Shown: positions 36,370-46,115, counted from the first letter of the stretch. The stretch is DNA of 64,000 nt from Gemmatimonadales bacterium UBA2982 (GCA_002347035.1 DEAM01000005.1:235539-299538), one strand, 5' to 3'. Notes: generated from the letters alone by a model not told the origin. Numbers and translations: made by a program.

Positions 36370-36502
36370 CAGCTCGTGAAGACGCTCCCCCCGATACCTC
36401 CTTATACCCGTGTCTGAGAGCAAAAAAACAGCTAGACCAGTTTGACGGTTGCAAAGGAATTGCGGTACTCTTCAGCAGGCTTGAATAAGGAGTCCGTCTG
36501 AC

Positions 36503-37894
36503 ATGCCACGTCCTGACATCGATTTGAAGACCATTTTCGGAGCCTTCTTCTCTCCAGCTGCCCTGGTCTTGCTATTGCCCGGGACCGTGGTCGCCCAAGA
36601 AGGCGGCGAGGTAACGTTTAGTAGGGACATCACACCGATCCTACAGCGGAGCTGCCAACAGTGTCATAACCCCAATGGCGGTGCTCCAATGTCGCTGGTC
36701 ACCTACGATGAGGTCCGACCTTACGCTTCGCGGATGGCGCGTCGCACAGGGATCCGCGACCGCATGGGTGCCATGCCTCCCTGGTATGTTGAGAAGGACA
36801 TTGGTATTCAGCACTTCAAAAACGACCCGTCGCTCAGCGACGCCGAGATCGCGACAGTCGCCGCGTGGGCCCGGAACGGAGCTCCGGAAGGCAACCCGGC
36901 AGACTTGCCCGAGCCACTTGAGTTCCCGGATGACATCGGCTGGAAGTTGGGCGAACCTGACCTCATTGTCTCCACAGAAGAGATGCTCGTCGAGGGCACG
37001 GCACCTGACTGGTGGGGTGATATAACACCGACTCCAACTGGCTTGACTGAAGACCGCTACGTGAAATCCGTTGAGATCCGTGAGGTTAACGACGTACCGC
37101 GGGCAGGTAGCGAACGCGAAACTGTCGGTGCGCGATGGGTCTTCCATCACATGGTCTGGAGCACACGTGTTCTAGACAATCCAAGAGCTGGTGCTAGTAC
37201 CTGGCCTGTGCACGAAGTTGGACGTAACCCTGATATCTTTGACCCGAGGGCCGGACGGATACTAAGAGCAGGCTCAAGTATCGTCTCTAGCTCGACGCAC
37301 CTCCATTCCAATGGCCGTGATACACGTGCGCGTCTTGAGATCGGCTTCCGCTTCCATCCTGAGGACTACGAACCTGAATATCGCCAGGCAATCTTCCCAT
37401 TTGGTAACGGCTCAGATATCGATATACGGTCAGGTGAGAAAGACCAAGAGCTCCACGCATACGTCGTGCTACCTCAGCACACCAAACTTGTGACATTCGA
37501 GCCGCATCTCCATGCACCGGGTGCGCGGATGTGCCTCGAGGCTATCTGGGGCTTCAACATCGAGACGCTCTCCTGCGTTGGCTATGACCATAACTGGGTG
37601 CGCGGCTACGCATTCGAAGATGATTACCAGCCAATACTTCCCAAAGGTACGATCCTCCACATTACTGGTTTCATGGACAACACAGATGACAATCCGAATG
37701 TGCCAGACGCACGAAACTGGCAGGGATCAGGAAACCGATCGGTAGCCAATATGTTCATTGATCTAGGAGAGCGGCTTTTCCTATCGGACGAGCAGTTTGT
37801 AGAAGAAATGGCCCAGCGGCGTGAACGACTCAACCTGGGAGTAAACGATCATGTGGTCGGATGTCCTCTCTGCATGGTGATTCCGGGGAGTTAG
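36503..37894 (+). CDS. Secreted cytochrome c-copper monooxygenase (PHM-like) fusion
   Basis: 463 residues: signal peptide (cleaved near VVAQEGG), c-type heme motif CQQCH at residues 51-55 inside an approximately 80-residue cytochrome c domain, then a copper type II ascorbate-dependent monooxygenase-like domain. His-rich metal motifs are WVFHHMVWSTRV, STHLHSNGRDTRARLE and FEPHLHAPGARMCLE; the last two match HxH ligands of the copper sites. It follows AAGGAG and is preceded by 133 bp with nothing recognisable. The heme may deliver electrons for O2 chemistry. Stop is 2 bp before the next start codon. Confidence 0.85.
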   Translation: MPRPDIDLKTIFGAFFSPAALVLLLPGTVVAQEGGEVTFSRDITPILQRSCQQCHNPNGGAPMSLVTYDEVRPYASRMARRTGIRDRMGAMPPWYVEKDIGIQHFKNDPSLSDAEIATVAAWARNGAPEGNPADLPEPLEFPDDIGWKLGEPDLIVSTEEMLVEGTAPDWWGDITPTPTGLTEDRYVKSVEIREVNDVPRAGSERETVGARWVFHHMVWSTRVLDNPRAGASTWPVHEVGRNPDIFDPRAGRILRAGSSIVSSSTHLHSNGRDTRARLEIGFRFHPEDYEPEYRQAIFPFGNGSDIDIRSGEKDQELHAYVVLPQHTKLVTFEPHLHAPGARMCLEAIWGFNIETLSCVGYDHNWVRGYAFEDDYQPILPKGTILHITGFMDNTDDNPNVPDARNWQGSGNRSVANMFIDLGERLFLSDEQFVEEMAQRRERLNLGVNDHVVGCPLCMVIPGS

Positions 37895-37896
37895 TT

Positions 37897-38835
37897 GTGA
37901 ACGTGCTGCGTTACGGCGTCATCCTATTGCTCCTTCTAGTCCTTCCCTCAGGGGCAAGCACTCAAGTATTCACGTACCAGGAAGGCCAGGACTTATCGCC
38001 AGCATTTGAAGGTTGGGAAGAGAACCCTGATGGTTCCTACAACCTCGTCTTCGGATACATTAACCGTAATTGGCTAGAAGAACTCGACCTACCAATCGGG
38101 CCTGAGAATTTCTTCTCCCCTGGGGCACAGGATCGGGGTCAGCCGACTCACTTCTTGCCCCGCCGTAACCGATTCACTTTCAAGGTGCGGGTGCCATCCG
38201 ACTTTGGTGATCAAGAACTAGTCTGGACCGTGTCGGCCCAAGGAAAAACTGAAAGTGCCTACGGTTCTCTGCGGACTGACTACAAGCTCGACCATATGGT
38301 CATAGCCTCTGAGACAGGCGCGCTCGGTATCGGCGTTAGCAGTGCTGAGTCAAGGGCAAACACACCACCGACCCTTACGCTCGTCGGTGACCCCGTGAGG
38401 AGAGTCGCTGTTGGACAACCAGTCACACTTGTCGCCCAAGTCAGCGATGATGGCCTTCCGGCAGTACGCCGACGTGCACCGCGACGTCAACGAGATGGAC
38501 CACCAACACTTTCGGCGACGCAGTTGCGGCCGCCATCAAGAATCACCGTTGCCAAAACAGTAGGACTCCACCTGGCGTGGTTCCTTTATAGGGGCGGAGC
38601 TGAACCAACATTCGACCCCCCCCAAATTAAGACTTGGGAGGATACCCGAACGGGTGCTAACTCCCCATGGTCACCTCTTTGGCGAGCACCCGAGGTACCT
38701 GAAAACGGTGAGTGGACAACCGAAGTAACTTTCAACGAACCAGGCACTTATGTGCTTAGGGCACGAGCAGATGATGGGGGTCTCTACCAAGATGCTGCAG
38801 TTACCATTACGGTTGCACCACTAGCCTTCGATTAG
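37897..38835 (+). CDS. Secreted hypothetical protein, partner of the copper monooxygenase
   Basis: 312 residues from GTG at 37897, which follows GGGGAG with 6-nt spacing; the longer frame from 37861 overlaps the previous gene and lacks a site. A signal peptide precedes VFTYQEGQDLSPAFEGWEE. Beta-rich, with an Ig/cadherin-like end (NEPGTYVLRARADDGGLYQD and VTITVAP). The middle (about residues 190-220) is rich in Arg/Pro/Gln. I do not recognise a catalytic motif. Its tight position after the cytochrome c-PHM gene suggests a periplasmic partner. Confidence 0.75.
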   Translation: MNVLRYGVILLLLLVLPSGASTQVFTYQEGQDLSPAFEGWEENPDGSYNLVFGYINRNWLEELDLPIGPENFFSPGAQDRGQPTHFLPRRNRFTFKVRVPSDFGDQELVWTVSAQGKTESAYGSLRTDYKLDHMVIASETGALGIGVSSAESRANTPPTLTLVGDPVRRVAVGQPVTLVAQVSDDGLPAVRRRAPRRQRDGPPTLSATQLRPPSRITVAKTVGLHLAWFLYRGGAEPTFDPPQIKTWEDTRTGANSPWSPLWRAPEVPENGEWTTEVTFNEPGTYVLRARADDGGLYQDAAVTITVAPLAFD

Positions 38836-38930
38836 TCGATAGACGAACAATGAAGTAGTCGGGTCGTGCGTGGACTCCCCTTGCCTTCCAGTCTAAGATC
38901 CGAGTGTACCAAAACACGATGGAGTATCTG

Positions 38931-40163
38931 ATGAAGACTAGCAATTTGGGGCTTTTATTTCTGGCGGGCTGGCTCTCTCTGACGTCACCCACGTCTGCTC
39001 AAAAACAGATGGATCGGGTGAACCCCGAAACGGTCGGTCTAGAGCCTGCAATAATAGCTCAGATCACACCGTTACTCGAAGACATGGTGGCAAGTCAGCG
39101 CCTATCTGGAGCTGTTGTGGGAGTGGCAAAGCACGGACAAATAGCTTACCTCGAAGCAGTGGGTCTCCAGGATGTGCAATCTCTAGCTCCCATGACAGAG
39201 AGCACGCTCTTTCGCATCTACTCGATGACGAAAGCCGTCTCAGCAGTTGCGACGATGATACTGCATGAGGAAGGCCATTTCGAGCTGTCTGATCCGGTCT
39301 CCAGGTACCTTCCCGAGTTCGGCCAGGTGGAGGTCCTACAAGCAGATGGATCGACCAGACCCCCAAATCAGGCTGCAACGATTGAACACCTCCTTCTCCA
39401 CACTGCAGGCCTCAGCCATCGAAGGTCAGCAGAGTACAGAGAAGCGAAAGTGCGCTCCCGTAGCATTACGCTATCGCAGCTAGTCGACAATGTGGTTTCC
39501 GTCCCACTCCGATCCGACCCCGGAAGTGAGTACCTCTACAGTATCTCACCCACAATCTTAGGACGGCTCGTAGAAGTATGGTCCGGTCAATCATTCGATG
39601 AGTTCGTCGAAGAGAGGATTCTAAGACCCCTAGGTATGTCAGATACCAGCTTCTGGGTCGAACCCGGTGATCAAGATAGGCTCGCGAGCGTCTACTCACC
39701 GTCGGACGGGGGAGGTCTTAACCCCTATGCCATTGAAGAGGTGCCGTTTACAGAGAGGCCAGCTCTCCTTGAAGGTGCGGTAGGCTTGGTCTCTACTGTT
39801 CCAGACTTCCTCCGCTTTTCACAGATGCTTCTCAACTATGGTGAGTTCGACGGAGCTCGTATCCTGAGCCGAAATACAGTGGAGATGATCACGCAAAATG
39901 GACTGCCACACGAGATCTTACAGACCCGTGCAGGGGGAGAAGGCTGGGCACTCGGGAATGTCTCAGTAGTAGTCGATGAGACTGCGGCAGAACAAGGAGC
40001 TCGTGCAGGTGAATACCGGTGGAATGGAAGCGCAGGCACAGGATTCTGGGTTGACCCTACGACCGAGACGGTCATCGTCACGATGTGGCAGAGTTCCCCT
40101 TCAAACCCCAACCGACTCCGTGAGCGCATCAGGACATTGGTACGTCAGGCAATTCAGGACTGA
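38931..40163 (+). CDS. Secreted serine hydrolase (class C beta-lactamase/esterase family)
   Basis: 410 residues. ATG 38931 follows GGAG with 6-nt spacing; signal peptide MKTSNLGLLFLAGWLSL. The catalytic SxxK is in FRIYSMTKAVSAVATM. HTAGLSH and the Tyr motif YLYSISPTILGRLVEVW follow; the C-terminal part has GWALGNVSV and WNGSAGTGFWVDP, occupying the HTG-like position. Most such proteins are esterases or D-aminopeptidases rather than beta-lactamases. It follows the hypothetical gene by 95 bp and ends at a convergent gap to the heme lipoprotein. Confidence 0.85.
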   Translation: MKTSNLGLLFLAGWLSLTSPTSAQKQMDRVNPETVGLEPAIIAQITPLLEDMVASQRLSGAVVGVAKHGQIAYLEAVGLQDVQSLAPMTESTLFRIYSMTKAVSAVATMILHEEGHFELSDPVSRYLPEFGQVEVLQADGSTRPPNQAATIEHLLLHTAGLSHRRSAEYREAKVRSRSITLSQLVDNVVSVPLRSDPGSEYLYSISPTILGRLVEVWSGQSFDEFVEERILRPLGMSDTSFWVEPGDQDRLASVYSPSDGGGLNPYAIEEVPFTERPALLEGAVGLVSTVPDFLRFSQMLLNYGEFDGARILSRNTVEMITQNGLPHEILQTRAGGEGWALGNVSVVVDETAAEQGARAGEYRWNGSAGTGFWVDPTTETVIVTMWQSSPSNPNRLRERIRTLVRQAIQD

Positions 40164-40186
40164 AGCTCGACCACGAACAATCCGCA

Positions 40187-40237
40187 CTGAGTGTTAGCCC
40201 TACAAGCATTTTCAATGTCCGCAGGGATAACGCTCAG
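40187..40237 (+). terminator. Possible long-loop terminator between convergent genes
   Basis: CTGAGTGTTA (40187-40196) pairs with TAACGCTCAG (40228-40237) with one G-U pair and a 31-nt loop; TAATTTTGTG follows on the plus strand. The loop is long for an intrinsic terminator, so this is tentative. Confidence 0.3.
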
Positions 40238-40273
40238 TAATTTTGTGGCTGACCCTGACGGCTTTCTTCCTGC

Positions 40274-42442
40274 CTACCTCGCCAGAGGGTCCGGCCTCAG
40301 CTGGAAGTGTAAAACCTTACTTGAAGTCCCTGCACCGGTCTCAAGGTGGAATGGCGCGCGGGTGCTGTACGTAGCCCATACCCCACGTCCCTTCCAGCCG
40401 GCCTCAGAATCATCAATTCGACCGTCCATCCACTTGGTGTAGAATCCTAATGGGTAGGGGACGCGCATCACGACCCACTCACCGTCAACAAGCGCCAACA
40501 ACCCTTCTGAATGGTTACCAGTGTTGATGGGCACGTTCTCACCTAAACCCAACGTGTTAAACTGATCAACCCAAGTGTAGTAGCTGCTTTCGGCGCTCCC
40601 AGAGTCCTCAAGATCTTTTAGCTGTGGGAGCGGCTCCGTGTAGAGTGTCCAGCCCTCCGGACAGTGTTGTCCGGTAGCCTCAGGGCCATTGAGTGGACCC
40701 TCACACTTACTACGGTCGAAACTGGCCATGTGGCCACTAGCTAACGGCGTCCACGCTACTCCGTTCCGGTCGATGTCCATTCCCCGAGGGGAATATCCCT
40801 GTACCGGAGCCTCCTCGTTCCCCCACGGTGGCTGGAAAATCTCTAATAGTGCTGTGTTCGCAGGATCTGGTCCGGGGTCCAGCCTGATGATCGCGCCAGG
40901 GAACCCCAGTGAGGAGCCCCAAATCGTCCCGTCTACAGGGTTGTAGGCTACGCCATAGAACCCGGTGGTGACTCTCGCATCCTTCGTAGGATCAACTGGC
41001 TCTCCAGGCTCTGTGTATTCGTCTCGCTGTCCGTTCCCATTCGTGTCAACAATTAGCGCAGTCCAACCCTGTGATACTTCTTCATCTCCAGTCTCGTCGA
41101 ACATTTTAGTGTTCAGCCAACCGATGACCTGCCCGCCACCGCTAGTCCACAAAGTGTTGTTTTCATCTTCACCGAAAATCAGGTGATGCGTCCCAAAGCA
41201 TGTGCCAATAAGCGTCATCTCATCAGTGGCCGGATCGTATACAGCCAGGTGACGTCCTGCTCTGCTCGTCGGGAAGGCTTCAGCTGAAGGGTGATCAGAC
41301 CCCTCAAGACACATTTCTGGGTTTTCAGCCGGACGAACGCGAGAGGTCAGCCAGACACGCCCACGAGCATCAAGCATTGGGTTATGGACGTTGGACTGGC
41401 TATCCCAAATAGCCTCGTCACCCCAATAGACAGAGGGAGCCATTGGCCCTCCTGCTGCAAGTGGGGTATTGGGGTCTCTGACCGGGACTGGAATCTGCTT
41501 AATGGAGTGATCGGCTGGATTAAGAACTGGCGTGTAGTCCGCGCTTGCCTCTAGAGCACCGTAGATCGGTCCGTATGGGTTCACGGTTGGATCTCTCTTG
41601 TCCGTCGAAGCCTCATCATGGAGATATGCTGTCGGATCTGCCCAGTCCCATTGAGTGATTACGATGTTACGCTCAATGCCCTCGGGGCGAGTCGGGACTG
41701 GCGGGAGTTCGCCCTCGGCGATCCGGTCCGTCCAATCCGCGAACATCTCAAGCGCTCCCCGAAGGCCGACACGGCTCAGATTCCCATACATGCTTCCGCC
41801 GGCCTGACCTGAGCGAATGCGACGATCCCACGCTTCCACCGAGGAAGCGAACTCTCCGAGCGCCGGTGAAATCTCCCGGATTGCCCGCGTGCCCAAAGCG
41901 TGGCATGCCATGCATCCGCCTGACTTCAGGTTCCTGAGCCACTCTGCTTGGCTTCTTACCTCAGGTGCTATCCCATTGCCCTCAGGACCCGTTCCAGGAA
42001 ACTCACTTTTCTCTGGGACATCGATTAAAGAGAACCAGTAACCCGCGGGATAATACTGAGCAGCAGCGTGCGCATCAGGCGCCGGCACTGCGGTGAGATC
42101 AAGCTCATCTCCTGGGCGGGCCTGAACTTTTTCAGAGTCAACCAGTCCATAGCCCCGAACCCATACGTCGTAAGATGCGTCGGGAAGATCCGGAACCACG
42201 TATCGCCCCTCGTCGTCTGTTACAACAATACGATTGAAGAGTGTGGGCAGATCTGATGTCTCTGCGATGACCCAAACACCTGCCTCCGGCCCAGAAGGAC
42301 CTGTAACGACACCGCCAATGTCATCCGTGCCCAAAGCAACGCCACCACTTCCAGAGCACCCACTCAAAGCAACTGTGGTAACGATCAGAAAACTGACGAA
42401 CCAGACAACCGGCAACCGACGAGAGACGACTATTGCGCGCAT
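40274..42442 (-). CDS. Heme c beta-propeller lipoprotein with carboxypeptidase-regulatory-like domain
   Basis: About 722 residues from ATG 42440-42442 (AGGGGG 9 nt before; ATG at 42460 is possible). Lipobox LSGC is near residue 30. A carboxypeptidase-regulatory beta domain (GGVVTGPSGPEAGVWVIAET) follows. One c-type heme motif is CMACH near residue 180, before ALGTRAIREISPAL. The rest is a propeller with repeated short patterns such as GRVWLTSRVR, NTLWTSGGGQ and GTIWGSSLG, as in streptogramin-lyase/NHL-like proteins. It is probably a periplasmic oxidoreductase or sensor. Confidence 0.82.
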   Translation of the reverse strand: MRAIVVSRRLPVVWFVSFLIVTTVALSGCSGSGGVALGTDDIGGVVTGPSGPEAGVWVIAETSDLPTLFNRIVVTDDEGRYVVPDLPDASYDVWVRGYGLVDSEKVQARPGDELDLTAVPAPDAHAAAQYYPAGYWFSLIDVPEKSEFPGTGPEGNGIAPEVRSQAEWLRNLKSGGCMACHALGTRAIREISPALGEFASSVEAWDRRIRSGQAGGSMYGNLSRVGLRGALEMFADWTDRIAEGELPPVPTRPEGIERNIVITQWDWADPTAYLHDEASTDKRDPTVNPYGPIYGALEASADYTPVLNPADHSIKQIPVPVRDPNTPLAAGGPMAPSVYWGDEAIWDSQSNVHNPMLDARGRVWLTSRVRPAENPEMCLEGSDHPSAEAFPTSRAGRHLAVYDPATDEMTLIGTCFGTHHLIFGEDENNTLWTSGGGQVIGWLNTKMFDETGDEEVSQGWTALIVDTNGNGQRDEYTEPGEPVDPTKDARVTTGFYGVAYNPVDGTIWGSSLGFPGAIIRLDPGPDPANTALLEIFQPPWGNEEAPVQGYSPRGMDIDRNGVAWTPLASGHMASFDRSKCEGPLNGPEATGQHCPEGWTLYTEPLPQLKDLEDSGSAESSYYTWVDQFNTLGLGENVPINTGNHSEGLLALVDGEWVVMRVPYPLGFYTKWMDGRIDDSEAGWKGRGVWATYSTRAPFHLETGAGTSSKVLHFQLRPDPLAR

Positions 42443-42565
42443 AGTACTCTGCCCCCTCATGAACGGACTCTAGGATCAAGAGAGGGTATCCTGCTGTTGT
42501 GCACCAGGGGATGCCTTGGTGCTACAGGCGTTCTACATTCGATCGCTCTTCAGATAGGAGACTCA

Positions 42566-43078
42566 ATGCGAAAGGCGCTCACGGTAGCGTTCGCGCTTCT
42601 CTCGCCAATATCAGCAGGCGCACAGACTCCTGCTCCCGCGACCCCGCCCGTCGCAACTGATGTTACCGCCGAACAGATCAGGGCATTTATTGATGGGCTC
42701 CCTCGGGATGCTGTGAGTGATCGACCTATTCGGACGGTCGAAGTAACCGGTGACTCTCGCGTCGGCGTTTATGGCGTCTACCGCCCCCAGGAGTTTCCTG
42801 GCGGTGCAAATCTGCACCGGGTAAACACTACCGAGATCTACTACATGCTTTCAGGCACAGCGACTCTTGTGACAGGTGGTTCCATAACTGACCCCACAGA
42901 CGCCAACCCCTCATGGCAGCGTGGTTCAGGGATCGAAGGTGGCGCAAGCCGACGCGTTGGTCCTGGAGACGTGATCATTATCCCAGGACACACTCCCCAC
43001 TGGTTTAGTGAGTTGGATTCGGATATCGAATACCTGATCTTCCGGCCGGACCCAGACAATAGGATTCCCCTCAGGTGA
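42566..43078 (+). CDS. Secreted cupin protein
   Basis: 170 residues from ATG 42566, after AGGAG with 5-nt spacing. Signal peptide MRKALTVAFALLSPISAGAQ. The cupin fold shows LHRVNTTEIYYMLSGTATLV and VIIIPGHTPHWFSE; motif 1 has a single His followed by Glu, so metal ligation is partly altered. It overlaps the PEBP gene by four bases (GTGA). The unit then continues with the GMC oxidoreductase genes; substrate unknown. Confidence 0.82.
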   Translation: MRKALTVAFALLSPISAGAQTPAPATPPVATDVTAEQIRAFIDGLPRDAVSDRPIRTVEVTGDSRVGVYGVYRPQEFPGGANLHRVNTTEIYYMLSGTATLVTGGSITDPTDANPSWQRGSGIEGGASRRVGPGDVIIIPGHTPHWFSELDSDIEYLIFRPDPDNRIPLR

Positions 43079-43677
43079 TTCAGCTAACTCAGATTCCGAT
43101 TAGAGCCGCAGGCATTGGCATCTTGGCCGCTTTTATTGTGACGGTCGAGGTTGATGCTCAGTCGCCAACCACGTTCATCGTAGAGAGCCCAACCATGACC
43201 ACGGGTGAGATGATGCCGCGAGACTATTCTCCCGACGGAAGAAATATGTCTCCTCCATTGCGGTGGCGGGGCTTACCCGAAGGTACCCGTCAGATAGCAG
43301 TCATCTGCCAAGATCATGGCGCAGGCAACCCGCCGCCGTGGGTCCACTGGATCATCTACAATATTCCTGGAAGTGTAGATGGGCTTCCCGCGGGCCTCCC
43401 ATTTGATTCTTCCGAGTCCATGCCTAGAGGGCTTGAGGGCGCTGTCCATGGCAATAACGGATGGGGCCTCCCCATGTACCGAGGGCCAGCCCCTCCGGGG
43501 AATAGCCTGCATCACTATGACTTCGCCGTATTCGCACTGGACGAAGAGCTCAACCTACCACCAGGTATGGACAGAGAAGAGCTGCTAGAGGCTATCGACG
43601 GTCATGTGATCGGTCGTGGCGACATGGTTCCGATTTACCGGCGTCAACCTGCGGACAGTGTAAGTATCGTCAACTAA
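43075..43677 (+). CDS. YbhB/YbcL family (PEBP-like) exported protein
   Basis: 200 residues from GTG 43075 within the cupin stop. A signal sequence leads into the PEBP fold: YSPDGRNMSPPLRWRGLP, NPPPWVHWIIYNIPG and NNGWGLPMYRGPAPPGNSLHHY (in part WGLPMYRGPAPP). PEBPs bind small anions or phospholipid head groups and have no clear enzymatic role in bacteria. It lies between the cupin and the GMC unit, 26 bp before the latter. Confidence 0.88.
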   Translation: MIQLTQIPIRAAGIGILAAFIVTVEVDAQSPTTFIVESPTMTTGEMMPRDYSPDGRNMSPPLRWRGLPEGTRQIAVICQDHGAGNPPPWVHWIIYNIPGSVDGLPAGLPFDSSESMPRGLEGAVHGNNGWGLPMYRGPAPPGNSLHHYDFAVFALDEELNLPPGMDREELLEAIDGHVIGRGDMVPIYRRQPADSVSIVN

Positions 43678-43703
43678 AGGATCGACCCACTAGGAGAAGC
43701 CCC

Positions 43704-44405
43704 ATGGCTGAAAAGCCAAGAAAAGAAAACGATATCTCTCGCCGCGACATGCTGAAAACCGCTAGCGCGGCCGGAGCTGCTGCTCTCATCCCAGGTCCAC
43801 TCGACGCATCCACAACCGCAGGTGCTGTTGAAGCTTCAGTTGAATTGGTTGCGGCTGTACCGGTTGGTCCGCTTATGAACCTGACAGCCCGTGAAACCGA
43901 AATTCTCAGCGCGATGGTGGACAGGCTTATACCCTCGGATGAACTTGGGCCTGGCGCGCTAGACGCCGGAGCGCTTCGGTATATCGATCGAGCCCTGAGT
44001 GAGGCAGAGTCGGATGCCGCGGAGGCCTACCGAAATGGGCTCACTGCTCTTGATCGCTATAGTGAATACTCTCGTGGCAAACCATTCACTGAGCTCGGAG
44101 ATAAGGAGCAGGACTCGGTGCTCATCGACCTCCAAACGGGTGGCGCTACTGGAGCGGGCGTTGGTTTTGTTGGTAGTTCTGGGGCCTTCTTTAATATGGT
44201 AAAGAGCCACACGTGGCAGGGTGTATTCGGCGACCCACAGTATGGGGGAAACGTGAACTTCGCCGGTTGGGACCTCATCAACTACCCAGGTGTTCGCATG
44301 AGGGTAAGCCGGGAGGAGCAGCGGCGTCTCGAGAACGATCAGCTAGAACCTGTGCGTCAATCGGCATATGCCTTTGCGCAGTTCCAAGCCACCGAGGAGG
44401 ACTGA
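43704..44405 (+). CDS. Gluconate 2-dehydrogenase subunit 3-family protein (Tat)
   Basis: 233 residues with a twin-arginine signal ISRRDMLKTASAAGAAAL, and the small-subunit body (LTARETEILSAMVDRLIPSD, YIDRALSEAESDAAEAYR and GDPQYGGNVNFAGWDLINYP). Such subunits carry the folded GMC flavoprotein across the Tat pathway. It is preceded by AGGAGAAGCCCC and is separated from the GMC gene by only 3 bp. A cytochrome c third subunit is not adjacent; the heme lipoprotein at 40274 is on the other strand. Confidence 0.88.
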   Translation: MAEKPRKENDISRRDMLKTASAAGAAALIPGPLDASTTAGAVEASVELVAAVPVGPLMNLTARETEILSAMVDRLIPSDELGPGALDAGALRYIDRALSEAESDAAEAYRNGLTALDRYSEYSRGKPFTELGDKEQDSVLIDLQTGGATGAGVGFVGSSGAFFNMVKSHTWQGVFGDPQYGGNVNFAGWDLINYPGVRMRVSREEQRRLENDQLEPVRQSAYAFAQFQATEED

Positions 44406-44408
44406 GTC

Positions 44409-46115
44409 ATGCCCACCCAACTCAAGGCCACGGACGTCGTCATTGTGGGAATGGGTGCAGCTGGTGGTGTGGCCGCCCTACCTCTTGCAGAGGCCGGACT
44501 TGAAGTAGTCGGTCTAGAGGCTGGCACTTGGCTCGACCGTCGCGACTTTGCCCCGGACGAGATCCGAAACAACTACCGCGACTGGCCAATGCTCGTGGAC
44601 AAGTGTGAAGACGAGCGCCCAACCTCGCGAGCTACTTCGGCGCAGACGGCTAACCGTGTAGGTAGTCATCCAATGATGAATGCAGTCGGTGGCACGAGTA
44701 TCCACTATTGGGCACAGAGTTGGCGGCTGAACCCATGGGATTTTAAGGTTGTGAGCGAGACCACGCGGCGCTACGGCCGCGGGAGGGTACCGGCGGGTTC
44801 TACTGTCGAAGACTGGCCTTTCGGATACGACGAATTAGAACCCTACTATGATCTGGTCGAGCGAGCAGTCGGTGTGTCTGGACAGGCCGGTAATATTCAT
44901 GGCCAGCTAGATCCACGTGGAAATAAGTTTGAAGGGCCCCGAGACCGTGAATTCCCTATGCCGCCGCTGCGTTGGACCGCCTTCAATGAACGTATGGCTG
45001 AGGCGGCCCGTTCGCTTGGCTGGCACCCCTTCCCTGGGCCCGCTGCGGTCAATAGTGAAAACTATGATGGGCGAAGAGGCTGTGTTTATCATGGCTTCTG
45101 TAACAAAGGTGGTTGCCCGGTAGACGCGAAGAATGCCACGCACCTAACCACCATTCCTAAGGCACTAGACACCGGCAACCTAAAAGTTGTTACCAGGGCT
45201 CATGTGACGAAGATCGAGGTGGATGGCGCAGGTCGAGCTACCGGTGTGAACTACGTGGTGGGTAACAATGAATACTTTCAACCAGCTCGAGTTGTGCTCA
45301 TTGGTTGCTACACATACGAGAACGTGAGGCTGCTACTGCTCTCGAAATCTCGTGTCTATCCTGACGGTTTCTCAAATAACCACGGGCAGGTTGGGCGTCA
45401 CTACTTAAGCCACCATCAAGGCGCTGGAGTGAGTGCGCTTTTCCCCTACGACCTGGATGCCTGGTATGGATTACCCGCACAGGGTGTGTCCGTAGATGAT
45501 TGGGCTGACGACAACTTCGATCACTCGGATCTAGATTTTATAGGTGGTGGAAACTTATGGGCCATGTCCGACCGTCGCCCGATCTCGGCTGCTGGAATGA
45601 GTACGTACGGGCGGGGCAGGAACTGGGGCTCTGGGTGGAAGCGGTTCATCGCAGAGAACGCAGACCGGTCACATGGATTTTACATCCAGAAGAGCACACT
45701 GCCCTACGAGGACAACTACCTTGATCTGGACCCTACAGAAACTGATCGGCTCGGTATGCCGGTAATCCGGATCACAGGACAATTCAAAGAGAACGAGCTC
45801 CGAATCGCGAAGTTTATTCAGGACAAAGCAGAAGAATGGTACCTGGAGGCGGGTGCGATCGAAGTCTCGCGCGGCGGATTAGGCAACGCCATGGGAGCTT
45901 CTACACACGCTTACGGAGGCACACGTATGGGTGAAAACCCCGAGACTAACGTGGTCGACTCTTGGGGGTTTTCACACGAGGCACCAAACCTTGGAGTTCT
46001 AGGAGCTTCGGTGATGGGCACGAGTGGAGCTCGGAATCCGACACTGACCTCCCAGGCACTTTCTTGGCGGACAGCCCAACACTTAGTTGATGCCTGGAGA
46101 GATATCGCAGAGTAG
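44409..46115 (+). CDS. GMC-family FAD oxidoreductase, large subunit
   Basis: 568 residues. FAD-binding VVIVGMGAAGGVAALPLAEA at the N-terminus, then GGTSIHYWAQSWRLNPWDF and the C-terminal catalytic region GMPVIRITGQFKENE ... ASTHAYGGTRMGENPETNVV and GLGNAMGAS. Oxidises a sugar or alcohol together with the subunit-3 protein upstream; it would be carried to the periplasm by that partner. A convergent hairpin follows before the CaiB gene. Substrate (gluconate, glucose or other) is undecided. Confidence 0.9.
   Translation: MPTQLKATDVVIVGMGAAGGVAALPLAEAGLEVVGLEAGTWLDRRDFAPDEIRNNYRDWPMLVDKCEDERPTSRATSAQTANRVGSHPMMNAVGGTSIHYWAQSWRLNPWDFKVVSETTRRYGRGRVPAGSTVEDWPFGYDELEPYYDLVERAVGVSGQAGNIHGQLDPRGNKFEGPRDREFPMPPLRWTAFNERMAEAARSLGWHPFPGPAAVNSENYDGRRGCVYHGFCNKGGCPVDAKNATHLTTIPKALDTGNLKVVTRAHVTKIEVDGAGRATGVNYVVGNNEYFQPARVVLIGCYTYENVRLLLLSKSRVYPDGFSNNHGQVGRHYLSHHQGAGVSALFPYDLDAWYGLPAQGVSVDDWADDNFDHSDLDFIGGGNLWAMSDRRPISAAGMSTYGRGRNWGSGWKRFIAENADRSHGFYIQKSTLPYEDNYLDLDPTETDRLGMPVIRITGQFKENELRIAKFIQDKAEEWYLEAGAIEVSRGGLGNAMGASTHAYGGTRMGENPETNVVDSWGFSHEAPNLGVLGASVMGTSGARNPTLTSQALSWRTAQHLVDAWRDIAE

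Noticed and set aside
36370..36502. Regulatory RNA in the 133-bp gap before the cytochrome c-PHM gene
   Set aside because: No stable long stem or repeat is visible; only the AAGGAG site before the gene start is recognisable.
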